Source: Siphonodentalium dalli (Eukaryota > Mollusca > Scaphopoda > Gadilida > Siphonodentaliidae). From it: a stretch of 64,000 nt of DNA. Every line of letters begins with the position of its first letter. The first letter of the stretch is position 1. The translations under genes and the position numbers were made by a program. Location: the NCBI GenBank assembly GCA_032622095.1, contig CP136063.1, positions 61,081,897-61,145,896 of the forward strand. Direction: 5' to 3'. Positions 34,987 to 47,233 of this stretch are shown piece after piece. The notes under the pieces are model-generated. The model was not told the origin of the DNA, did not search any database, and saw only the letters and a list, made by a program, of their open reading frames with translations.

Positions 34987-35217
34987 TAAAGATGGATTAT
35001 CTCTTCCTCTAACATGTGTTGTATAGTTTACTGGTTTTAAAATAATAAAAATAAGCCGGATATACCATTAAAATACTGGAAATTGATTGTATACTATTAT
35101 AATACTAATTGATAGAAGTGTTTCCAGGCAAGGGTCTTCGATTCATATTTATTATGTTATACACAGGAAACTATAAAATAATTGTTACAGAAAGAGATAA
35201 TTATTAATCCATCTGTA
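34987..35217 (-). mobile_element. Family B MITE, internally deleted (B6)
   Basis: TAAAGATGGATTATCTCTTC to AGAGATAATTATTAATCCATC. Both arms are retained, but the centre is reduced to about 230 bp total. Confidence 0.7.
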
Positions 35218-35559
35218 AGAGTAAGGATTTTTCAAGTTGTGTGTTTTCAAGAATGGGAGTGTATCACACTGAGCCAAATTCAATATATGATGGTCAGATA
35301 TTTCAAAAACTAGAGAAAAAAATTAACAGCCTTTTCATTGTTTTAGTAATTTTCTGACTACAATGTATATTGTGTACAAAACATGATTTCTTTATTAGTC
35401 TATGATGAAGACAAAACTATTTTTGAACAAATTGTGTGTTAGACTTACAAACTGAAGGGATTTCCAAACACCTTGCGATGCTATCTTTTTACAATTTAAA
35501 GTGTTCTAAGAGGAAAGTTCAAATAATTTTGCACATTTCATGACTGGAGCTTCCTGAAA
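35218..35559. other. No gene seen
   Basis: AT-rich sequence without a recognised exon or repeat. Confidence 0.4.
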
Positions 35560-35890
35560 TTTTGCAAAAACACTATACCAATGCATTCTCTTATATATGC
35601 CAGTCTCCCATAGGCAGACTCACATATTTAAGAGAATTCATTGACCTAACAACATTTATCTTGTCTATGCAAGCCATTGCATTCTTTTATATATACAAGG
35701 TGCCATATGGGAGACCATTATTTATGATTTATCCTTCCATAACTGGAGCTTCATGAATTTTTTTGAAAACCTGTGCCAATGCATCCTCTTATATAATATA
35801 TGCGAGTCTCCAATAGGATGCTTTGCATATATAAGAGAATGCATTAAGCTAACAATACTTGTATTGAACTTCTAAGCCAGTGCACTCTCT
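35560..35890. repeat. Palindromic ATGCATTCTCTTATATAT repeat, second cluster
   Basis: Two or more further copies, each GCATTCTCTTATATATG ... AGTCTCCCATAGG ... TATAAGAGAATGCATT, followed by similar CTAACAA spacers. Confidence 0.65.
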
Positions 35891-36506
35891 ACTGATTGTT
35901 TTTTTCTATTTATGCCCCAACATTTGTTAAACAGACAAAAATACAAAAAAATGTCATTTTTGGAAAAGTATCAAGACTGAAGGATTAATCTCAGTCATAA
36001 GTTAATTTTATTCACCAAAACACAAAAAAAAATGCCATGAGAAAAGCAGGGTATATGGATTTAAATTATTTCAATTTGCTCTGGAGGGGAGGGGGGGGGG
36101 TGTTAATATATAGTCAGACACGTATGTTACTTTTTTACCTTTGACCATTTCTGCAATTCACCCAGCCCCGCAACCAATTTCTTTCCCTCTTTACAACTGT
36201 TTTCCCCAAGCATTTTTCAACACCCCTCCCCATCTGTCTGTATGAATATATATGTGGAGATTCTATGAGGAAAAAAACTATTTTTTTCCTCACAGAAACC
36301 CCACTGTGAAAATATTTCAGTGAATTTTGTGTTAACTAAAGCTATTTTTTCTTGTTTAATATTACAGTTTTCACCACTTTTACATGAAATATTAAAGGGA
36401 CCAATGCACTCGCAGTGTGGCAGTGGGTAAAATGTGCAAATATATTCGATAAAAACATCACCTATTAGAAGAACATGGAGAAATAGATCAACTTTGCTCG
36501 ATTGGC
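35891..36506. other. No gene seen
   Basis: A G-rich run is at about 36085-36100. No coding region. Confidence 0.4.
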
Positions 36507-36843
36507 TTAAAGATGGATCATCTCTTCCTAAATTGTTTTCTATAATTTCTAGGGTATAAAATAATAATGATAAGTCAAGTTGTCAAAAACACCAGTCCAG
36601 AAACGCTTATATCATTTAATATTACAACTGATTGATAATCAGTTGGGACAATCTTTTTTCACTATTTTCCTGCTTGCTATGCTCCGAACGTTTCCTCAAA
36701 CAGTAAAATGTCACAAATTATTTGTATATACCAGAAAATTCGAAAATAGAATGAACAGTAATTGATAGAAGCATTTCCGGACATTATTTTATACCCAGGA
36801 AAATATATAAAACTTGTAATAAGAATATATAGACCATCTTTAA
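36507..36843. mobile_element. Family B MITE, diverged (B7)
   Basis: TTAAAGATGGATCATCTC at the left and AGACCATCTTTAA at the right, with TTAA at both ends; about 337 bp, centre diverged. Confidence 0.7.
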
Positions 36844-37185
36844 ACTGTAATCAAAATATGAAACAGAGATTATTCCTTAAGAAATAATTTCAAGAGAGGG
36901 CACTGATTTTCTAACCTATCAACTCGTTTATCGTCGTCACATCCGGTTATATGTTCGATGAAATATTTGCTCTCAAAATATTAGGAAATTAATATGTTTC
37001 GACGGATATGTTTCGCTTTCTAATCGGATAATCCAATTCCTAATACCATATGGACTATAATGTGATATAATATTCTAATGATCCAGGTATGATCCCCGAG
37101 AAAAATCGACCGAAAATTTGACAATAAATTTTAAACGGTACCGTAAAGAGCCAACCAATCAGAAGCCAATATTTCGTAAACAATA

Positions 37186-38796
37186 ATGGAGACCACTGGC
37201 GAAAATGAAAATTTTTGCGGAATCACCCAAGACTTACCGTCTGTTATACTCGATGGCCTAAACTTGATAAACTGTGATTACGGAATGGACACACCCACAA
37301 ATTCTCTCCAACAATATCAACCAAACCAGAATAGTGGCATCTTTGTAAATAAAGTCACGGATACCGCACTCAACTTCACTCAGTCTACAACGAACACGGA
37401 CCCACCTCCAATTCAAATCCCTGAGTTGATTGATATTGACAATGACAATCTAAGTGCAACAATGCCCTCACTCAGCATGTCATTGAGTAGCCGTCACAAC
37501 ATGGGTCCAAATATTCCTAACCCAGAGACTACAACTAGTGACCTACTGACCATGAAAGGCGGCGAAGATTCTGATACCAAGCTTGACCTTATAATCAGCC
37601 TTCTTACGGTAGTCACATCAAAACTAGGCACAATAGATGACCTTAGTGGAAAGGTCACGGACATTGGTGATAAACTGTCTAGTATTCAAGTTTCAGTTGA
37701 CTCTTTAGGTGGCCGTGTGTCATCGATGGAAAAACGACAGTGTGAATCAGAAACAAAAATACAACATGCAAATGCAGCTTATATGATTCTCCAAAAACAA
37801 GCTATCGAATGTGCCAAAAGGAACGCCAAAGCTGATATGCTAGACAATCGAACGATGTATGTCATTGAACAGTTGACAAACCTACAAATGGATAATATGC
37901 AAAACAATTTGATATTTTCTGGCATAAATGAGTTCGAACATGAAATGTCAACAGAAGGGGTCGGTGCGCGTATAACCACGGAAATGGTGCTGTCTGACTT
38001 CCTTAAACAAAAGTTGAAATTGGACTGGGAGGTTGAATTCGACAAAGTCAAGCGTCTGGGTCAGTACGACAGCAATAAGAGGCGGCCAATTCTCGCTAAG
38101 TTCCTTCGATTGAAAGACAGGGAAGCCGTTAAAAAACGAAGCGGCCAACTTCGTGATACCAGCTTCTACATCAACGAGCAATACCCAGAGCTAGTGAATA
38201 AATACAGGAAAAATGTGCTCAACCCTATAGCCAAAAATGCGCGCAACGATGGAAAGATAGCTAGGGTTGTTTCCGATCGACTGTATGTGGACAATAAGCT
38301 CGTGAAAGCCGATATTAGTCCTGTGTATCGCAGGGAGAAAACAATAAATGTAGAGGAAACATGCTTCACAGTGAAACCTGGTAAATATAGCGCGTCACCA
38401 CCAACAGTAACTGTAAAAGGGGGGCAAAATGAAGAGGCCAAATTCCAAAAACAGCAACAAGAACCTAAGGAACAGCTACGTGACTCGACGAAACCACCAC
38501 CAAACAAACGTGCCCCTAAGCCGAACTCTCAACTCCCATTCAGTTCTAAAAGTACACCAAAACCACAAACGTACACAAACATGAAACCAGGGAGAGGCCG
38601 TGGAGGTCAACCGAGGACACGCCAAGTGAATAGAAACACACAACCGAAGGCCAATCCGAAAGCAGGTCGGGGAAACCCCGCAAATTCACTGAACAATACT
38701 AACTCTCAAACTAATAGTGCGCATGTGACCAATCAATTTAATAATCCTGTGTTCCCATTTTCAGGTGAATCGACGAGTAACGCCCAGTCGTCATAG
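37186..38796 (+). CDS. LINE ORF1 protein (RNA-binding), 536 aa
   Basis: An intact frame from ATG in the context CAATAATGGAG. Residues 1-125 are polar and low complexity. About 130-235 are heptad-rich and likely coiled coil (KLGTIDDLSGKVTDIGDKL). From about 239 (NNLIFSGINEFE) to about 375 it resembles the RRM-like domain of L1-type ORF1 proteins, with RRPILAKFLRLKDREAVKK and DRLYVDNKLVK. Residues 395-536 are basic and rich in Q, N, P and G (GRGRGGQPRTR), as expected for nucleic-acid binding. By analogy it would coat the element's RNA as a multimer. The intact frame beside a broken ORF2 suggests recent loss of function. Antisense frames within it are shadows. Confidence 0.85.
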   Translation: METTGENENFCGITQDLPSVILDGLNLINCDYGMDTPTNSLQQYQPNQNSGIFVNKVTDTALNFTQSTTNTDPPPIQIPELIDIDNDNLSATMPSLSMSLSSRHNMGPNIPNPETTTSDLLTMKGGEDSDTKLDLIISLLTVVTSKLGTIDDLSGKVTDIGDKLSSIQVSVDSLGGRVSSMEKRQCESETKIQHANAAYMILQKQAIECAKRNAKADMLDNRTMYVIEQLTNLQMDNMQNNLIFSGINEFEHEMSTEGVGARITTEMVLSDFLKQKLKLDWEVEFDKVKRLGQYDSNKRRPILAKFLRLKDREAVKKRSGQLRDTSFYINEQYPELVNKYRKNVLNPIAKNARNDGKIARVVSDRLYVDNKLVKADISPVYRREKTINVEETCFTVKPGKYSASPPTVTVKGGQNEEAKFQKQQQEPKEQLRDSTKPPPNKRAPKPNSQLPFSSKSTPKPQTYTNMKPGRGRGGQPRTRQVNRNTQPKANPKAGRGNPANSLNNTNSQTNSAHVTNQFNNPVFPFSGESTSNAQSS

Positions 38797-38808
38797 GATA
38801 GCCCGGGT

Positions 38809-41800
38809 GTGACCGAAATTAAGTGTCTGTCCCTAAATGTGTGTGGACTCATTTCAAAACTGCATGACCCAGAATTCGTTGAATACATAAATAACTTTGA
38901 TATACTCTTTTTTCAGGAATCTAAAACTGATGACATAGATTCAATATTTATAGAAAACTTCCACATTTTAGGGATAAGGAACAGGGCCAAAACATCAAGG
39001 ACTAAATCGAGAGGTCTCTGTATTGCTGTCAAGGACAGCCTAAAGCAAAAAAATTCTATAATTAACGACAACATCGACGTCGTTTTATGGTGCATATACA
39101 CAGATGCAGCTGGAAAAACATATGCATTTGGAAACACTTATATTCCGCCAGAGAATTCAAAATTTTATAAAGGATGTGAATTTGATAACCTTCACATCTC
39201 AATCCTGGAGAAATATATAAATTATGATCACGTGATGCTCTTAGGCGATTTCAATTCTAGAACCGGTACCCTACATGACACCGCGAAAATCCGCCAATTA
39301 ATTGCCAAACACCATATCACAAATATTTCAGAAACCACAGCAACCGATGATATAAGTAATAATAACCACGGGGGTAAACTCATGCATATTTGTGACGAGA
39401 CGGAGCTTATCATACTCAACGGTCGCATGGGCCCCGAATCAGCTCCAGTCACGTGTAAAGGAATCAGCGTCGTTGACTGTGCTATCTGTTCGCCCTCATT
39501 TACAAAATGTGTCGAGCGAGTAATCATTGACCAATTTAATTATTTATATTTCGACGCGCATTCCGGGGTCATAGTTCATATTGGTTTGAATATGACCGAC
39601 ATTAAACCGCAATCGCGTAAATCGAGTACATGCAAACACAAACAACGTAGTAAAAAACGGACCAATCGGAAACGAATCGCGAAAAAAATGGGACAAAGAC
39701 TTATCCCAACAATTTGTTAATCACATCGACAGGACCGCTTTGAACGACCTGCAAAGTGAACTCAGTCAAATGCTTTTCTCCAAAGTACAACAAGATGACC
39801 TGGACTCAATAACTGATTCAATCAATAATCTCCTCACTCAACCCATTGATAAACTGATTCATACTTCGTCACACAACACCGCTCGCAGAAACCACAAGCC
39901 ACAAAAAAGAAAACGTCACAACCTTGGTTCGCAAACGACTGTCAATCGGCACGGACAAAATACCGTAAAGCTCGTCGCGCATATAAACGCCTACCCAATT
40001 CAGAGAATCGAGTTCTCCTGATTAACAGTAGTCGAAATTATAAACACGTACTGCGCACTAGTATAATACGCCATAATATGAAGCTGAGTAAACACATACA
40101 TAATTTGCGTGCAAATTCTAGTACAGAATTTTGGAAACTTATTCGCACACTTGACAATCATTGCCCCGATAAGCCATACCCAGACTGCGAGGAATTCCAA
40201 AAGTATTTTGAACAAGAGGAGGGGTTACCAGACCAGCACACAGATTGCGAGATAATTATAGACGGGTCCAATACCATGCCCAATATTATGTCTGACATAT
40301 CGTGCCCCCCTTTAACTTTAACTGTAGACAATGCATGCCTAGATGCATGTATCACGATTGACGAACTCGAGAGAGCAGTGAAAAACCTTAAATCGGGGAA
40401 ATCTCCCGGATATGATTCAATCACAAACGATTTTATAAAATCATCATTTAGTATCATGAAACACACGCTGCTTCAGTATTTTAACCTGATCCTCTCTACG
40501 GGCATCGTTCCACGCGAATGGACAGTTGGTGTTATTATACCTATATTCAAACGTAAGGGAGATAGCATGGACCCAAACAGTTACCGAAAAATAACCCTCC
40601 TGAGTTGTTTCTCTAAGCTGTTCACCAGCATAATTAATGATCGATTAAAATCTTTTCTCGAGATCAATAGCTTGCAGACAGAAGCACAGGCAGGTTTCAG
40701 GAAGGGTTACTCTACAATCGACCATATCTTCTCGTTGTATGCACTCATACATCTCATGAAAGCAAACAAACAAAACTTATATTGCGCCTTCATAGATTTT
40801 TCAAAGGCATTTGACTCTGTATGGAGAGTTGGGCTCTGGAGGAAACTTATTGCTTATGGTATCAACGGAAAAAACATTAAATGTGATTCAATCACTTTAT
40901 AAACACCTCAAACTGTGTGTTCGCGTGAACGATGAAGACTCAGGTTTCTTCTCTAGTATATTGGCTTAAAACAAGGTGACAATATATCCCCTCTGCTCTA
41001 TGCTGTGTACGTTAATGACTTGGAAGATTTTCTAAGCGCTAATAACAATTGCGGGATAGCTCTTGATAAGCTCAGTGGTGTGGAAACGGGTATCTATTTA
41101 AAGTTGTTCTTACTCATATATGCCGATGATACTGTATTATTGGCCGACACACGTGGCGGTCTACAGAGCTCCTTAGATAATTTCTCTGCGTATTGTACAC
41201 GTTGGAAATTGAATGTGAACATTGCAAAATCAAACGTTGTCGTTTTTGGACGTAAGCCGAAAAATATGAACCAGCTACAAACTTTCACGATTAAAGACCA
41301 AATCATTGAACAGGTTGATCATTTTAAATACCTCGGAACGACATTCCACAAAAGAGGAACTTTCGCAATGGAAAGGAATCTAAGATGCCAATCCGCGAAA
41401 AAGGCGATGTACGCATTACTCAATAAAGCCCGTTATAATAAGCTCACTATAAAAAGTATCCTGGAGATCTACGAAAAATCGATTGTACCAATCATGACTT
41501 ATGGAGCGGAGGTGTGGGGCTATGAAAACCTAACATGCTTTGAAAAACTGGAATTATGGTTCTTGAAATTCGCACTTAAACTGAACAAGTCCACACCGAA
41601 TGCTTTCATTTATGGGGAACTTGGAATGTGTCCCATAACAGTGAAAATCAAAACCCGTTCCCTCTCGTACTGGGCTAAGCTAATCTCTATGCCGACTAAT
41701 AGATTACCACTTATGTTGTATTATGTTATGTATTGTTTATATTGTGAAAATGTTTTTAATAATTCATTGATTATTGGTATTCGAGATACCCTTAATTGCC

Positions 41801-42306
41801 TCGGTATGAGTATTGTCTGGACCAACCAACAAGTTCTAAGCATAAAAAGCTTTAACCGCACAATTTCTGGCAAACTACGCGACGTATACATACAAGAATG
41901 GTGGACCACAATATCTAAATCAAGCAAGTACGCATTTTACCGGATTATAAAGCCAAACTTTGAAACAGAGAATTATCTAACCCTAGATGATAACAGATCA
42001 GTTAACTATATTATGGCCTTCCGGACAAGAAACCACAAACTCCCTATAGAACATGGTACTTGGACAAATACGGATTACTCAGACCGAATTTGCACACTAT
42101 GTAATCTTGAAATCGGCGACGAATATCACATGGTAATGAAATGTAGGGAACTTAATGAACTTAGAATAAAATACCTGAAACCCTACTACTACCAGAGACC
42201 TAACACTCACAAACTAGCCGCTCTTTTCAACTCCCGAAATCAAAAGACAGTTAAAAATCTATCAGTTTTTATTAAGAAGATCCTAGAAATATTCAGGTCC
42301 GCCTGA
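38809..42306 (+). pseudogene. LINE ORF2 (endonuclease plus reverse transcriptase), frameshifted
   Basis: Starts 12 bases after the ORF1 stop, with no nearby ATG in frame. The endonuclease part (38809-39680) shows LNVCGL, FFQESK, NTYIPP and LLGDFNSRTG; the final SDH motif is altered to DAHSG. The frame shifts near 39685, 39905, 40870 and 40965, each pair restoring the original frame. The RT part has GKSPGYDS, VIIPIFKRKGD, AQAGFRKGYST, CAFIDFSKAFDSVW, LKQGDNISPLLY and the catalytic YADDT (near 41120). The tail has CTLCNLEIGDEYHMVMKC, a CCHC-like knuckle. Outside the shifts the reading is almost uninterrupted, so these are few and probably recent, or some are assembly errors. Confidence 0.88.
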
Positions 42307-42814
42307 GGCTAATTACCACCCGCCTGACATATTGAAACAACCGAATACCGTCCAACATTTCTATATTCTATTATTATGCCATATATAATATATACATGTA
42401 TACCTGTACTGAAATATATTGTATATTATACTCATATATATCTGTAATGTCTAAATTTGACGATCAGAATAAACTAATTGAATTGACTCAATCAATCTGT
42501 ATAATTAGGAGGCACAAGTTTGAAGTCAGAATCACTGAGTGCATTCTATTTACAACCGAAGGGGTTCAGAAACTTTTTTTTAAACTCAATATACATGTGA
42601 TTGGTATATACACATGTATGTACTGATAACGTATTTTAGTATGAAATTTTCTCCAGTCTTCATATACGCTATTACCACACGCTTGTGTATATATGCATTT
42701 TGTTATGAGAGGCCAAAAGTAACAATTATCGGTGAATCACTCATCCATAGAGAAACCAGGTTCATTTTAACTTCAGACTGTCAGGGAGGTGGCGATGATG
42801 TCACAGTCAGGGAT

Positions 42815-42965
42815 GGGGTAATTGTAATTTGTAATTGATTGTAATTAATTACATTTTTTCAAGTAATTGCATGTAATTGGTAATTGAGTTTATTCTCAAT
42901 TACATGTAATTGCAATTGTAATTGGTTAGGATGTAATTGTAATTGTAATTAGGGTCTAATTTCAA
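42815..42965. repeat. TAATTG/TGTAAT low-complexity tract
   Basis: About 150 bp of reiterated TGTAATTG, TTGTAATT and their complement ATTACATG. Confidence 0.8.
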
Positions 42966-43857
42966 TTACTTCAAAATCACAGGTACTTGTTTCTTCTCAA
43001 AGTTCTCTTTCATGATTCATCCAATGGTTTCTTCAAATGTTTTTTTTCTCCAAATTTTAAAGTGTAAGACTGGTGACTGGCTATCACTATGTTGTCACAA
43101 CACTGAATTTGTATCCACTGTGTCTCAATGGTGAATTCTGTTGACACCTCCTGTTTGTTTGCTTAAGCATTGGTTAACCTTTGAGGTAGAAGGCTTGTTT
43201 TTATAAATACAAAGAGAAACCAAATTCAAATAATTGACATTAGATCACTATAATATATCACTCTTATGATCATGTTTCATTATCTCCATCTGTTATGGTA
43301 TATATGCTATGGTAGAAATTCATACCAACCATTGTTAATGCTATCAACATGTCTACAAAAAATCTGGCAGCATTTTAATTTGCAGAAAGACACATCGTGT
43401 CCTATGAAAGCGAAGAGCAAACTTTGCCCAACTACAATATCCAGTTCCGATGTTTTTGCATACTGAAAGATCCTAGTAGGTTGTTGCTGGTACGCAGAAG
43501 TTGGAACGATTCTGTGTTGTTACACACCTCCTTCTCCACCGGATTTTGACTGACACAGTCCTAAAATTTTGTTGGCTGTATTTCCCTTGTGTCTTTCTTC
43601 TCGTGTTCTAGATAATCAGGCTTTAGGCAGGGCTGAAACCAACCCCTTGACTATTTTGTGGTATTGAACCAGTCACTGTTCTTTCCATCATTCTTCGAGG
43701 GGTGGTAGCTTTACCTCAAACAGCATGCCTGTGACTGATCCATCATCTCGTCTGTATTTGTTCTTTTCTGTATTTGTTCTTTAAGTCAACATGACCGCTT
43801 TCGCAGATTGCTGCTTCCAGCAAGGAAGGATACGCACTACGTTCATGACTGAACTAG
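42966..43857. other. No gene established
   Basis: A minus-strand reading near 43330-43560 is faintly like the C-terminal part of a hAT-type transposase, but stops interrupt it and no motif is decisive. At about 43795-43855 a fragment shared with 23500-23560 (inverted) is seen. Confidence 0.25.
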
Positions 43858-44150
43858 AGTTGCACATACTTCCGAGTGTGAACAGGTATTTATCTGGCAG
43901 GTCCGATTGGAACTTGTATAGATGTTGGTGTATTTATTTTTGAATTTTATATTCAATATTGATATTTCAAATCTGACAAATTAATATGTAGGTCAAGTGA
44001 TGTAATTCCAGAAAAAATTTATGAAAAATATATTTATTGCAAAATTTTATAATTTACAAAGCGGACCCACCAGATAAATACCTGCTGTTTCTTATTGTAC
44101 CACATCAAGTCACACTCAGAAGACTGAGAAGTATGCAGGTATGTGCAACT
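43858..44150. mobile_element. Inverted-repeat element, AGTTGCACATAC termini
   Basis: AGTTGCACATAC at 43858-43869 is complementary to GTATGTGCAACT at 44139-44150. Further inside, CAGGTATTTATCTGG matches CCAGATAAATACCTG. The rest is AT-rich and non-coding. Confidence 0.7.
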
Positions 44151-44511
44151 CCGTAACTTTCAGAATTTTGCTCCGCAGATTTGCATGGAATTGGAAATCC
44201 ACTGTGACATTCACTTCCCAAAATCCATGGCGGAAGACACCCCATTCGCTGCTCTTTCCAATTTTTCGGCATCTTCGCGCTGACGAAAACGTCTTATTTG
44301 ATCGCATTTTGCCAATTTAAGCTCCATATATATCGTCTTTTTCTAACGATATCCTGAAACCATGCTTGCTTTCACTGACAAAACACAGGCAATGAGGTAT
44401 ACCCCCAATCTATTTATAGCAATCAGGGGAGATAAACCATGCATGCAGTTTTCAGAAGCGTTAGGAACAGGCAGTGAACAGCTGATTTCAACAACAACAA
44501 CATGGTGGCGA

Positions 44512-47072
44512 TTATTTTTGAGTCACTTTAAGTTCAACTGAACGATCGAGTCGATCTCTGTATCCAAGGTGCTTTAGCTGTGGTACCAGTCTGGTTGCAC
44601 GATGCTGCACTTTCTCTAAACCGGTGCAGTTGTATTTCAAATGAGAGTCAAATGCAGTGTTACAATATTCAATGATTGGTCTAACCATACATGTATAAAG
44701 ACGCCTAAACGTGTTTGGGTCTAACTTTACGAACGTTCTTTTTTGGATACCGATGACCCGATATGCCTTATTACATATCGAATTTATATGAATTTTCGAA
44801 TTTAAGTTTGTTATTAACGCCGAGATCCTTTTCGCACGTACTCTCCAGAATTGGTGGTTTGTTTGACGTGTCTGTCGTGTAATATTCTCTATGTGGATTG
44901 TTATATCCAATACGAACGACGAGAATTTTTTTCGACTTAAATTTGAGCTTCCAGAGATTCGACCACTTGCAGACTGCATCTATATTTTCTTGTAAATTAT
45001 CGTTATTTGGGTATCCCAGTAGTTTGGTGTCATCTGCGAATATTTCACAAATTCCTTCCACACATTCAAGGAGGTCGTTAATAAATATAACAAATAATAG
45101 AGGGCCTAGAACAGTTCACTGCGGCACACCGCTTGTAACATCCTTCCAATCTGAATAAGAGCAATTTACACGGACTCTTTGACTCCTGTTTCTTAGAAAT
45201 TCCTTAATCCAGTTACGAATTTTTAGATTTATTCCATAGGACCTTAGTTTTGATAATAGTCTTTCATGGGGAACTGAGTCAAATGCTTTTCTAAAATCTA
45301 GATATATGGTATCAACTGGTTGGTGTTCATCCAATTTGGTTGTGATGTACGACAGGCATTTTACTAATGGTGTCTTACATGAACGTTTCTGTCTAAATCC
45401 GTGCTGACAGTCTGTAAATAGATTGTTTTCTTCCATGTGAGCCATCAAAGAATCAGCAACAAACGACTCCATAATTTTACACAGTACGCATGTAAGACCA
45501 ACGGGTCGATAATTTCCAGGGTAAGATGTTTTCCCCTTTTGAATAGATACGTGACGTTTGCGTTCTTCCAGATTTCGGGTAATTTTTCTTCTGATAGAGA
45601 TATGTTAAACATCGTACATAGTGGAACACTTATCTCCTTTGCGATTTCCTTGAGAAGCTTAGAATGAGTTTGGTCTGGTCCACTACTTTTGCAAGGGTTT
45701 AGATTACGAAGTTTATTTTCAACTGCCATCGGAGTTAATACTATGTCAGAAATAAATTTTCCGTCCGATCGACTCTCGATTTCTGGCATGTATATATGTA
45801 CATATCCATGTTCTGCATTAATTTGCAGCGTTAACAATTAAAGCATACAGCATACAGATTTTCCTTCGTGAAGACATCCGAAAAATAGTTATTTAATACT
45901 CGGGCTTTCTCCCTGTCGTCTGATATAATTGCATTTCCTTCTGTTTTCAGATATCCAATACCTCTGTTTGTGATCGTCTTACTGTGTACGTAATTCCAGA
46001 ATGCCTTTGGGTTGTCCTTGCACTCTATAAATATTTTTCTCTCGAATGTTGATTTGGCCTTTTTTTTAATTTTTTTGTTCGCTAGCTCCATACATCGCTT
46101 GTACTCTTTGTAATCATCATGTGAACGCGTACTTCGATATTTTTTGTAAGTACTTATTTTTGCTCGAATCACAGATAGAGTATCCCTTGTTGACCACAGG
46201 TTTGTGTGTTTTTTGTTTACTTTTAATTTGCCTCTCGGTACATGCTCATCCATCAACTGTTCTAATGTTCCATAGAATGTACTCCATGCGTTTCTAATTT
46301 CAGATACATTTAGTTCTTTCCAGACGACAGTCTCCAGCTCTTTTCGTAACCCGTTAAAATCAGATTTGTGCCATAGGTAACTCTGCTCTTGTTTTTTAAA
46401 TTCCATGTGAATAAGTTGTTCGTTCAACATAATTTTAAGAACATCGTGATCACTTTTTCCCAGAGGCCCTTCGTATTCTACACTGGTGATACAATCTGGA
46501 TTGTTTGTTATTACAAAGTCCAAAATGTTGGGCGTCTGCTCTGGTCTATGACGTGTTGGTTCAGTAATTAACTGGTGTAGAATTTTTTTCACGTAAGGTG
46601 TCTGCAAAGGTGTCGCTATTTCCATCCGAGGCAGAAATTTTGTCCCTTGCTATTCGCGGATAGTTAAAATCACCCATGATTATCACATTTTCTTTTTCAT
46701 TTGTCCGACTTTATTTAGCATCTTATTAAATTATCGTCGTTATCTTTGGTTGCCTGGGGACTCCGATAAATACATCCTATATAGTAACCGAATCACGCAC
46801 CACACTGACTCGTTGAAATTTGTATTTTCTGTATCAGTATATCTTTGTGCTCTAAGTTGTTTATGCGTGTAAATGAGCACGCCTCTCTGCTGATTTATTC
46901 CAGAAAATAGATCATAACCACTAACCTGGAATTCACTATCTTGAATAGGAGTTCTGTAATGTTTTGGTAAAGTTTCCGTGACGCATATAATGGCTGGATT
47001 ATTTTCATTGATAACTAGTTGAAGTTCATCCCTTTTATTGATCAAATTATCTGCGTTTGTATATATGCACAA
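44512..47072 (-). pseudogene. LINE ORF2 (endonuclease plus reverse transcriptase), broken
   Basis: Read on the minus strand: NADNLINKRDEL and ICVTETLPKH (47072-46740), then IIMGDFNYP in a shifted frame near 46680, then DFVITN...GKSDHDV (46625-45831), which completes the endonuclease. The RT follows: NPCKSSGPDQTHSKLLKE, a frameshift near 45530, NYRPVGLTCVLCKI, HGFRQKRSCKTPL and YLDFRKAFDSVPHERLL, then TSGVPQ, with a TGA exactly where glycine is expected near 45114. After it, in the same frame, come TVLGPLLFVIFINDL and the catalytic FADDTK. The end piece has the CR1-type NKAYRVIGIQKR and RLYTCMVRPIIEY. ORF2 was clearly active once and is now dead. Confidence 0.85.
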
Positions 47073-47233
47073 TGAATTTGATATTTTGTTGAATGTTCTA
47101 GTTTGTAAAGTCGAATGACTCGGATCCCGTCAGCTCTCATTTATCAATGTTTTACCATCTTTGATGATTTTCCCGTCTCGAATTTGGAATTTTGCTGTTG
47201 TGTTCTCTTTTCTCATATCTTTTATCTGATCTC

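Larger units (their letters stand above)
37186..42306 (+). mobile_element. Non-LTR retrotransposon (LINE), decayed
   Basis: A near-complete LINE coding span: ORF1, then APE-type endonuclease, reverse transcriptase and a C-terminal zinc-knuckle region of ORF2. It is not capable of making a full ORF2 as read, because the frame changes about four times. The exact 5' start (perhaps near 36900) and 3' tail after 42306 were not resolved, and no flanking target duplication was identified. The region after 42306 to about 42814 is AT-rich and may include its 3' UTR. Clade is uncertain: jockey/CR1/L2-like by overall layout. Confidence 0.9.

Noticed and set aside
43266-43800. hAT-like transposase remnant on the minus strand
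   Set aside because: The resemblance is faint, stops interrupt it and no catalytic motif is visible.
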